From Prochlorococcus marinus str. MIT 9215 (lineage in GTDB: Bacteria > Cyanobacteriota > Cyanobacteriia > PCC-6307 > Cyanobiaceae), in NCBI GenBank assembly GCA_949486985.1, contig CATBLW010000233.1, forward strand, positions 1 to 11,971: a stretch of 11,971 bases of DNA. The letters are read 5' to 3'. Under the pieces are notes generated by a model. The model saw nothing but the letters and a program-made list of their open reading frames with translations. It was not told the origin of the DNA and did no database searches. A program made the position numbers and the translations under genes. Shown here piece by piece: positions 6,412 through 11,971 of this stretch (position 1 is the stretch's first letter; each line of letters starts with the position of its first letter).

Positions 6412-7461
6412 TTAGCCGTAGCGAACAGCATTTGTTTTCTGCATTGGAAGTGCAAATTGCCTAAAAATCAAGGACACAAACTTTGCAAGAGCCAGTGGCT
6501 TTGATAAAGATGAGCTCTGCCTCCACTCCCTGAAAGCCGTCACAATCTGAATGCGCATTGAGAGAAATCTGCCATCATCAAAGTCATAGACCCAGGGGAA
6601 AGCATTACGCGTCGTGTTATTGGTTTGAATAATGACCTCTTCGTCAAAAAGGACAGGATCCATACCCAAAAGCTCATAAAAATCTCCACGCTCACAAACT
6701 GTAAGTGTGTGAGTAAGAAAGACACTCCAAAGAAAGAATCGACTGAGCAACTTGCCTCGGAAACCTTTGGTCATTCCAGGCCAGCAACGCATCATCAAAT
6801 TAATGCAATCGCCGTGCCGATTTTCATCTTGGCACCAAGGCTCAAAGAAATCAAATAAAGGGGCACATGCCTTTTCAGGATTAGCTTTCAGGTGTCGATC
6901 AATGAGAATATAACGCCAGTATCCGATCTTTTCTGATAAATACAGAGAATAGAGAACCCAGCTCAGGGGGAAGAATGTTGCCGCTCGTTTTTTGCCCAGA
7001 TTTGGCAGATCTACATTGATTCCCTCTGCTTTCAATGCTCTGCCCAAGAAGCCAGCGTGACGAGCTTCATCTCGAGATAAAAATTGAAAAAATTGGCCAA
7101 GCTCTTTACGACCTGCCTTCTTGAATCGGTTGGAAATCTCCTTAAACAGTAAAAAGCCTGAAAATTCAGAAACAACCGAGCGAACTAGATAGCTCTCATA
7201 TACCGCCTTATCGCTTGGTGATAGTTCGTGAAGGCGTTCAAGTGAAGCCTTTCGATCAAAATGCTTGAGGTTGTAATCAGCCTCCATCTCTTTAAAGGCC
7301 GCCTCAAAATCTTGTCGTGCAATCTCTAAATCAGTTTTCGCAGCCTTCTCAAATTCTGTCGTGTAAAAGCGTGGGGTGAGAAGGTTGTCACTCAGATGTG
7401 GAGGAAGCTCATTCCTACCTCCACCCGACACTGCAGGAGGATTAGAAGCAGTCGCTGTCAT
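6412..7461 (-). CDS. acsF: Mg-protoporphyrin IX monomethyl ester oxidative cyclase, copy 2
   Basis: Second AcsF/ChlE diiron cyclase, 349 aa from the ATG at 7461; a GTG directly before it at 7464 would add one residue. I chose the ATG because an AAGG lies about 4 nt upstream. Candidate ligands match copy 1: E99, E132/H135 (DEARH), E207 (FFEPW) and E213/H216 (DENRH). All motifs are intact, so it should be active. It differs from copy 1 mainly at the N-terminus (a Gly/Pro-rich VSGGG stretch) and C-terminus. A 41-nt stretch (7025-7065) is identical to 4911-4951 in copy 1, although other conserved blocks use different codons. The gene is more AT-rich than hemN by eye. It probably works under a different oxygen level from copy 1, as chlAI/chlAII do in Synechocystis, but which is which is not visible. 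Confidence 0.96.
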   Translation of the reverse strand: MTATASNPPAVSGGGRNELPPHLSDNLLTPRFYTTEFEKAAKTDLEIARQDFEAAFKEMEADYNLKHFDRKASLERLHELSPSDKAVYESYLVRSVVSEFSGFLLFKEISNRFKKAGRKELGQFFQFLSRDEARHAGFLGRALKAEGINVDLPNLGKKRAATFFPLSWVLYSLYLSEKIGYWRYILIDRHLKANPEKACAPLFDFFEPWCQDENRHGDCINLMMRCWPGMTKGFRGKLLSRFFLWSVFLTHTLTVCERGDFYELLGMDPVLFDEEVIIQTNNTTRNAFPWVYDFDDGRFLSMRIQIVTAFREWRQSSSLSKPLALAKFVSLIFRQFALPMQKTNAVRYG

Positions 7462-7476
7462 CACCCTTATCTCAAT

Positions 7477-7491
7477 CTATATAAATTATAG
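7477..7491 (-). promoter_or_regulatory. acsF copy 2 promoter region with inverted repeat
   Basis: CTATATAAATTATAG has 5-bp inverted arms (CTATA/TATAG) around a 5-bp centre. On the minus strand it contains TATAAT (7485-7490), a consensus -10, placed 23 bp before the acsF copy 2 ATG. No good -35 is seen at the normal spacing, so an activator or alternative sigma factor may be needed. The arms do not resemble the 17-bp motif used by the two divergent regions, so copy 2 may be controlled differently. Confidence 0.45.
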
Positions 7492-7932
7492 GACTTTTTC
7501 CTATTGGGATTGACTTGCCAAGGGCACTCAAGGGAATACTTCGCTGTCTGCCACAAGGCTTTAGTGCTTCACAGCCTTTAACAAAGTCAATGTGTCTTGT
7601 CCAATATCAGGCTGAATTATATCCCTCAATGAGGGCTAGCAAGCATTAATTGCATTAAAATAAATTCATCGCAATCCAAACTATTCAAGGCAAAGAATTA
7701 ACGAAGAGCAACTTTTAAGCCATCAGGCATACACAAATGCGATACAGCATGCACACGAGATGGATTCGAATCACTCAACCTTGCAGGCAATCAAAGCCGA
7801 GAGGACCTTGATATAGACGAGTTATTTGCCACTTATCAAAACGATCTAAATTCTAAAAAATGATCACCTAGCTCGGCAGGACAACTCAAGCAGGGGGGCA
7901 AGGGCAAGGCAAGAGCGCCCTGAGAGGCTGGG

Positions 7933-7956
7933 TTGCCAAAGGCAAGGCGAAGCCTT
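7933..7956 (+). other. Two adjoining small hairpins, possible RNA element
   Basis: TTGCC-AAA-GGCAA (7933-7945) and AAGGC-GAA-GCCTT (7944-7956) are perfect 5-bp stems with 3-nt loops that share two bases, so they are alternative or stacked structures. They lie in a GC-rich island inside an AT-rich spacer, about 140 bp before arsR. No T-run follows. It could be part of the arsR leader or a small RNA, or the remains of a coding sequence. Confidence 0.25.
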
Positions 7957-8013
7957 ATCGCTCAATGCCTGACAAGCAAAAAAAGAAAGCGCTCCTCAAG
8001 AAGACATGTCAAC

Positions 8014-8029
8014 ATTGCAATATTGCAAT
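8014..8029. promoter_or_regulatory. Perfect 16-bp palindrome upstream of arsR, candidate operator
   Basis: ATTGCAATATTGCAAT is a perfect palindrome made of two copies of the 8-bp palindrome ATTGCAAT. It ends 65 bp before the arsR ATG. ArsR-family dimers bind AT-rich dyads near their own promoter, so this is the natural autoregulation site (inference). The motif does not resemble the 17-bp dyads at 2342 and 5401. Confidence 0.5.
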
Positions 8030-8094
8030 CTGGCATCATCAATACTTGGCTCATTCACGCTATGGTCTGCCGAACCAGATAGAGAATTCTTTAG

Positions 8095-8400
8095 ATGGAC
8101 CACCTGGCTGAATATTTCAAGGTTTTCTCTGAGCCCAATCGGCTCGCTGTACTCGAAGCTCTCAAAGGTGGGCCGCTCAATGTGACAGCTGTTGTTGAAC
8201 AAACGTCACTCAGCCAGGCTCTCGTCTCTAAGCATCTAAAACTGCTCACCACAGCAGGCATCGTGCATCGTCGGCCTGAAGGTTCACTCGTTTATTACGA
8301 GGTGATTGATAAAACCGTTTTCAAGCTCATTGGTCAAGCTGAGAAGCTCCTGCTGACTGCGCGACGTCAACAACTCGAAGCCCTCTCCTCCATTCTTTAA
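8095..8400 (+). CDS. ArsR-family winged-helix regulator without cysteine
   Basis: A 101-aa dimeric DNA-binding protein of the ArsR/SmtB superfamily. YFKVFSEPNRLAVLEAL (7-23) is the typical first helices, the recognition helix-turn-helix is near 30-55 (SLSQALVSKHLKLLTTAGIV), and the beta-wing HRRPEGSLVYYEV follows (58-70). There is no cysteine at all, so it has neither the ELCVCDL metal site nor a thiol-based redox switch; the signal it senses is unknown. It is the first gene of a plus-strand run whose next gene starts 2 bp after its stop. A 16-bp palindrome upstream may be its own operator. It is the only recognisable transcription factor in the window with intact features and may control the neighbouring tetrapyrrole genes, though that link is not shown. 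Confidence 0.92.
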   Translation: MDHLAEYFKVFSEPNRLAVLEALKGGPLNVTAVVEQTSLSQALVSKHLKLLTTAGIVHRRPEGSLVYYEVIDKTVFKLIGQAEKLLLTARRQQLEALSSIL

Positions 8401-8402
8401 AG

Positions 8403-9071
8403 ATGGGCGATGCTAATCGCCAAAGCCCCAAAAATCTTGCGCAGTTAAGGCAGGCTCTAGCTGAAGGGAATCGGCATCTGCATGGTCTGCAAATGGGAGA
8501 AATCGATGGTCAAGATCTTGACCTCTCCAATTGCGACCTTCAAGGCAGCTGCTTTAAAGAAGCCAGATTCGGCCACGCCAAGCTCAGTCAGGCCAATGTT
8601 CAGGGTTGCTGCTTTCAACAAGCTCTGATTTGGGGTGCTGATCTTTCTGGCATCAAAGCTCGAAAGTCGTTCTGGCACGACGCAGATCTCTCCAGTTCAA
8701 GGCTTCAGGAAGCAGATTTCAATCATGCTGTGCTGCACAGATGCTGCCTTCGAGGTGTCGTTGCAGCGCGGAGCCAATGGCAAAATGCTGGCCTGGTCGA
8801 GGCTGATTTTCGATCAGGGCTTGATCAACTCACTGACCTTGGAGAAGCTGATTTTCAAAATGCAGATCTCAGTTTTGCTCAATTGCAAGGAGCCAATCTG
8901 CATGGCGCCAATCTTCAGGGATGCTGTCTCTACGGAACAAACTTCTGGCAAGCTGATCTGCGTGAAGCGAATCTGAGCGGATGCGATCTGCGCGGCACAG
9001 AATTAAAGAATGCTCAACTGGAAGGATGTCGATTCGAGGGTGCAATCTTGCCGGAAGATCTATCCACATAA
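8403..9071 (+). CDS. Cysteine-rich pentapeptide-repeat protein
   Basis: A 222-aa protein built largely of A(D/N)LXX-type pentapeptide repeats, which fold as a right-handed square beta-helix. Repeats run from about residue 34 to 215, with clear series near ADLSF-AQLQG-ANLHG-ANLQG (154-173) and ADLRE-ANLSG-CDLRG (184-198). The first 30 residues are helical and repeat-free. It has ten cysteines, six of them as three adjacent CC pairs (69-70, 114-115, 174-175), which is unusual and could be stacked on one face of the helix. No signal peptide or membrane span is seen. The start lies 2 bp after the arsR stop, so the genes are co-translated. The molecular role is unknown for most such cyanobacterial proteins. 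Confidence 0.9.
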   Translation: MGDANRQSPKNLAQLRQALAEGNRHLHGLQMGEIDGQDLDLSNCDLQGSCFKEARFGHAKLSQANVQGCCFQQALIWGADLSGIKARKSFWHDADLSSSRLQEADFNHAVLHRCCLRGVVAARSQWQNAGLVEADFRSGLDQLTDLGEADFQNADLSFAQLQGANLHGANLQGCCLYGTNFWQADLREANLSGCDLRGTELKNAQLEGCRFEGAILPEDLST

Positions 9072-9092
9072 CAGCAATCAACAATCAATTGG

Positions 9093-9118
9093 CAACGGCA
9101 AAAAGTATGTTGCTGTTG
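9093..9118 (+). other. Nine-pair hairpin between the pentapeptide gene and pdxH
   Basis: CAACGGCAA (9093-9101) pairs with TTGCTGTTG (9110-9118) in RNA, nine pairs including one G-U, with an 8-nt loop AAAGTATG. No T-run follows, so it is not a standard terminator. It may be a processing or stability element separating the arsR pair from pdxH. Confidence 0.3.
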
Positions 9119-9153
9119 GCAATGGCTGCAGAAGCTGACAAAAAAGAATCTCT

Positions 9154-9834
9154 ATGAATAACTTCGTACCCGATCAACAGATCACGGAACTTCGCAGGGC
9201 TTTCAAGCAATCAGACCTGCGACGAAACAACTTGGATCCCGATCCAGTGGAACAATTCCGCCACTGGTTTCAGCAAGCGATCGATGCTGAATTACTTGAT
9301 CCCAATGCGATGGTGCTTGGCACATTTGATGGAAAGCGTCCGAGTAGTCGCACCGTTTTGCTCAAAGCCTTCGATAAGCATGGCTTCGTGTTCTTTACGA
9401 ATTACACCAGCCGCAAAGCCGTCGACATTGGCAAACAACCAAATGTCAGCCTTCTTTTCCCCTGGTATGGACTTGAGCGACAAGTGGCCATCCTTGGTCA
9501 TGCCAAGCGAATCACAACTGCTGAATCTCTGGCCTACTTCAGCTCCCGCCCCTTCGGTAGTCGCATTGGAGCCTGGGTCTCGGAACAAAGCGCCGTGGTC
9601 AGCTCCAGGCAGATCCTTGAACAGAAATGGGAAGAAATCAAACGCCGATTCGCACATGGGGAAATCCCCCTCCCGGAAAGCTGGGGAGGCTTTCGGGTCG
9701 AGCCATACGAATTCGAATTCTGGCAAGGACGTGAGAATCGACTACACGATCGATTTCGATACGAATTCCAGATTGAGACAAGCCAGCCCGAACATCAGAA
9801 CAAGCAATGGTGCATCCAAAGACTGGCACCATGA
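9154..9834 (+). CDS. pdxH: Pyridoxamine/pyridoxine 5'-phosphate oxidase
   Basis: FMN-dependent cytosolic oxidase that makes pyridoxal 5'-phosphate from pyridoxamine or pyridoxine 5'-phosphate, using O2. At 226 aa it is close to the E. coli enzyme. Motifs in order are SRTVLLK (65-71) and FFTNYTSRKA (80-89), which bind FMN; SRPFGSRIGAWVSEQS (131-146); WGGFRV (177-182); the family signature EFWQGRENRLHDRF (188-201); and the terminal RLAP. All key residues look intact. It sits 82 bp after the pentapeptide gene and 46 bp before the next gene on the same strand. It is a housekeeping step; a link to the tetrapyrrole block is not evident, beyond PLP being needed by glutamate-1-semialdehyde aminomutase in tetrapyrrole synthesis. 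A short overlapping frame ends in an ATGA overlap with its start (see findings). Confidence 0.96.
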   Translation: MNNFVPDQQITELRRAFKQSDLRRNNLDPDPVEQFRHWFQQAIDAELLDPNAMVLGTFDGKRPSSRTVLLKAFDKHGFVFFTNYTSRKAVDIGKQPNVSLLFPWYGLERQVAILGHAKRITTAESLAYFSSRPFGSRIGAWVSEQSAVVSSRQILEQKWEEIKRRFAHGEIPLPESWGGFRVEPYEFEFWQGRENRLHDRFRYEFQIETSQPEHQNKQWCIQRLAP

Positions 9835-9880
9835 CTATGGCCCTCTTGAGAAGGAACAAACCCTCAGGTAGTGATTAGGC

Positions 9881-11968
9881 ATGGAGTCAACCGTCAGTAA
9901 AGATTGCCTGCTGCGAATGGCTCCCCATCTGATTGGGCGCCCTCGCCGTGGCGTGGTGGGCTCCAGTCGCTATGCCTGCAAACTACGAGAATCGATTCGC
10001 CAGGCCTCCAATGATCGCCAACGCAAACCCCTATTGGTGAGTGGCGAACCTGGCTTAGAGAAAGACAACATCGCCCAGCTTGTTCATTTCAGCTCGGCTG
10101 ATCGACGTCTGCCCTTGATGCACTTTGATGCCAGCAACATGCATGGCGATGGGGTTGAGTTATTTGGTCGAGAAGGCTCCGGTGAACCATCGCTGCTGGC
10201 TTGTTTAGGCGATGGCAACCTATTGATCGATTGCATTGATCTGGCTGAACCCCAACTACGCCAACGCCTGATTGAGCTGGCAAAAAACGGCCATCCGGAC
10301 TTTTCCGGCAGGGTGATGTTCACCTCTGAATCGAAGGTCAAAGAACTCGATGGTGTGGTGGTCCAAATCCGTGTTCCAGCCTTGCGAGTACGCCGCTCCG
10401 ATCTAGGGGAGTGGCTCCGTTACAACGTGCGCCTGCGCAGTAAAAAATTGGGATGGGAACAGCCACCCGAACTGCCAACTGCAGTGATCACACGCCTACA
10501 AAGCCACGATTTTCCAAACAACCTTCGCGAACTCGAAAACGTTGTCGAGCGGGCGTTGAGACAGACGCGCCGTCAAGCCGCGGCCGAATCCGGAGCAGGA
10601 CCATCAACGCAGAGGAACCTGTCGGCGGCGTTGCCAGAAGACGTGTTCTGGGTCAACAGCAGAGAGCCAAGCCTTCGCTTTGATCTTTGGCGTTGGAAGC
10701 CACAGTTACGGCAACTGATGCGCTCACCAAAGCTTTGGAACGGTCTGCTATTTGGCGTTGTCAGCTGGCTGTTTGTGGTGGTGAACCTCTGGCTCTGGCT
10801 AGGGCCTCAGGATCGTGGTCACAACAGCATGCTGAAATTCTTCTGGGCTTGGTGGTGGCCGCTCATCCTGCTGACCTATCCCCTCGTTGGCCGCTTGTGG
10901 TGTGCATTTTGTCCCTTCATGGTGTGGGGCCAAATCTGCCAAAAAGGCCAAATAGCCCTTAGCGGCATCATCAACTCTCTGGGTTGGCCTAGTGACTGGC
11001 TACAACCGAAACCATGGCCGAAGGGCGACCACGACAGCTGGGGAGCTCCAGTGCTTGCAGCCGGTTTTGCCACAATCCTGATCTGGGAAGAGGTTTGGAA
11101 CCTAGAGAACACAGCCTGGCTGAGTAGTTGCCTGTTGCTTGTGATCACGGCAGGTGCAGTGATCTGTTCGATGCTTTTTGAAAAAAGATTCTGGTGTCGC
11201 TATCTCTGCCCAGTTGGCGGCATGAACGGATTATTTGCCAAGCTCTCGATCCTGGAACTCAGGGCGCAACCAGGAACCTGCGCAGGCAGTTGCAGCTCTT
11301 ACGCCTGTTTCAAAGGAGGACCTGCTGAAGGAGAAGGAATGGCAACCGATGGCTGCCCTCTCGGGACACACCCGGCACATCTTCTCGACAACCGCAATTG
11401 CGTTCTATGCATGAGCTGTGCCCAGGCCTGTCCACATCGCTCCGTGCAGTTACGACTGCGACCGGCTGCTGCCGATCTACATCGCAACATGCATGCCACA
11501 GCCGGAGAGAGAGGCTTAATCCTTGTATTGGCTGGTGGTATTGCTCTGCATGCGTGGCATCGACTCGTTGGATGGCTACCTCTGGCACCAGAATCTCTTC
11601 AGGCAGGTCCAATCTTGCCAAGATTGGCTTTTGCTGCATTGGCTCTAAGCCTGCCAGCAGCCATTGGTCTATGGATCAACAATCGCTGGCTGTATGCCTC
11701 GATCCCCTTGCTATGGAGTGTGCTCTTAGCGCGCCATCTACCGATGGGGATGACAGAGGCGGGGATGGTCTTGCCGATGGGTTGGCCACAATGGACTGCT
11801 GATGCCCACGTGATTGACTTCTGCCAAAGCATGGTGATCGCGATCGGCTGGGCCAGTTGTGTTGTGCTGCTACCACGGCTCATCCGACGTCAACGACTGA
11901 GCTGGATCACAGGCAGTGGCGTACTGCTGGTAGCAGCCGTGGCATGCCGTTGGGTTGTACAGAGCTAA
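9881..11968 (+). CDS. Degenerate NtrC-like AAA+ domain fused to membrane polyferredoxin
   Basis: A 695-aa two-part protein. Residues about 20-230 resemble the AAA+ domain of sigma54 activators: GEPGLEKD (55-62) at the Walker A place, LLIDCID (114-120) at Walker B, and FPNNLRELENVVERAL (211-226). Walker A has LEK where GK is normal, the Walker B glutamate is a cysteine, and the GAFTGA loop is missing, so ATP-driven sigma54 activation is unlikely. Residues about 280-695 are a NapH/NosR/CcoG-like membrane iron-sulfur protein with roughly eight hydrophobic segments, WCAFCP (340-345), FWCRYLCP (437-444), a cysteine group C467/C471/C476/C492, and C507-x2-C510-x2-C513-x3-C517, a [4Fe-4S] motif. The protein probably moves electrons at the membrane, with the soluble domain sensing or gating. 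The electron donor and acceptor are unknown. It ends with TAA three bases before the window edge. Confidence 0.85.
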   Translation: MESTVSKDCLLRMAPHLIGRPRRGVVGSSRYACKLRESIRQASNDRQRKPLLVSGEPGLEKDNIAQLVHFSSADRRLPLMHFDASNMHGDGVELFGREGSGEPSLLACLGDGNLLIDCIDLAEPQLRQRLIELAKNGHPDFSGRVMFTSESKVKELDGVVVQIRVPALRVRRSDLGEWLRYNVRLRSKKLGWEQPPELPTAVITRLQSHDFPNNLRELENVVERALRQTRRQAAAESGAGPSTQRNLSAALPEDVFWVNSREPSLRFDLWRWKPQLRQLMRSPKLWNGLLFGVVSWLFVVVNLWLWLGPQDRGHNSMLKFFWAWWWPLILLTYPLVGRLWCAFCPFMVWGQICQKGQIALSGIINSLGWPSDWLQPKPWPKGDHDSWGAPVLAAGFATILIWEEVWNLENTAWLSSCLLLVITAGAVICSMLFEKRFWCRYLCPVGGMNGLFAKLSILELRAQPGTCAGSCSSYACFKGGPAEGEGMATDGCPLGTHPAHLLDNRNCVLCMSCAQACPHRSVQLRLRPAAADLHRNMHATAGERGLILVLAGGIALHAWHRLVGWLPLAPESLQAGPILPRLAFAALALSLPAAIGLWINNRWLYASIPLLWSVLLARHLPMGMTEAGMVLPMGWPQWTADAHVIDFCQSMVIAIGWASCVVLLPRLIRRQRLSWITGSGVLLVAAVACRWVVQS

Positions 11969-11971
11969 AGG

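Larger units (their letters stand above)
7462..8094. other. Long non-coding spacer with possible gene remnants
   Basis: This 633-bp gap separates acsF copy 2 from the arsR operon; the two diverge. It holds no ORF with a convincing start and family match. Items seen are the acsF copy 2 promoter; a 13-bp palindrome CCCTCAATGAGGG (7623-7635); a frame open from 7702 to the TGA at 7861-7863, ending ELFATYQNDLNSKK but without a start; a GC-rich hairpin zone (7890-7960); and a second frame open from 7872 to 8111 with an internal ATG at 7965 (48 codons, basic, with CQHC). The two frames may be debris of degraded genes. Confidence 0.5.

Noticed and set aside
7623..7635. Terminator at CCCTCAATGAGGG
   Set aside because: The palindrome has only a one-base centre and no T-run follows, so it cannot form a normal terminator hairpin.
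9292..9726. 144-codon minus-strand ORF and 195-codon plus-strand ORF over pdxH
   Set aside because: Both overlap a complete, motif-rich pdxH in other frames and encode nothing recognisable.
9881..10570. Sigma54-dependent transcription activator
   Set aside because: The domain lacks the GAFTGA loop and intact Walker motifs, has no C-terminal DNA-binding helix-turn-helix, and continues into a membrane iron-sulfur protein. Cyanobacteria have no sigma54.

Overview
The window looks like chromosomal DNA of a marine picocyanobacterium, Prochlorococcus or low-GC marine Synechococcus. The protein content is cyanobacterial: AcsF-type Mg-protoporphyrin IX monomethyl ester cyclase, heme oxygenase and a cyanobacterial-type aldehyde-deformylating oxygenase homologue. 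Base composition is moderate, judged by eye. The species cannot be fixed from the sequence. I see no tRNA, rRNA, CRISPR array, insertion sequence or phage gene.

Positions 1-206 are non-coding and carry two adjacent runs of short tandem repeats. Positions 207-2314 hold a minus-strand pair: heme oxygenase, then oxygen-independent coproporphyrinogen III dehydrogenase (hemN). Divergent from it, 2451-4275 (+) holds a small unknown protein (A, 118 aa), a family-8-like glycosyltransferase and a diverged aldehyde-deformylating-oxygenase (ADO) paralogue. The ADO gene converges on acsF copy 1 (4295-5335, minus). Divergent from acsF copy 1 is a second small protein (B, 108 aa), clearly a paralogue of A, followed by a [2Fe-2S] ferredoxin (5960-6325). 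The ferredoxin converges on acsF copy 2 (6412-7461, minus). A spacer of about 630 bp follows (7462-8094), with palindromes, hairpins and possible gene remnants. A plus-strand series then runs to the end: ArsR-family regulator without cysteine, Cys-rich pentapeptide-repeat protein, pyridoxamine 5'-phosphate oxidase (pdxH), and a large membrane protein joining a degenerate NtrC-like AAA+ domain to a NapH/NosR-like polyferredoxin.

The central theme is tetrapyrrole metabolism with iron-dependent oxygen chemistry. HemN, heme oxygenase and an extra AcsF are the same three functions grouped in the low-oxygen, ChlR-controlled chlAII-ho2-hemN operon of Synechocystis sp. PCC 6803. Here they appear in a larger, differently arranged cluster with two AcsF copies, a second diiron enzyme (ADO-like), a ferredoxin that could supply electrons, and a different kind of candidate regulator (ArsR family).

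The most novel signal is the mirrored organisation of this block. Two paralogous uncharacterised small proteins each face a tetrapyrrole gene divergently. Each has a related 17-bp dyad motif exactly 92 nt before its ATG; one copy is a perfect palindrome and the other matches it at 12 of 17 positions. This suggests one co-regulated system built by duplication, with the A/B proteins as undescribed members.
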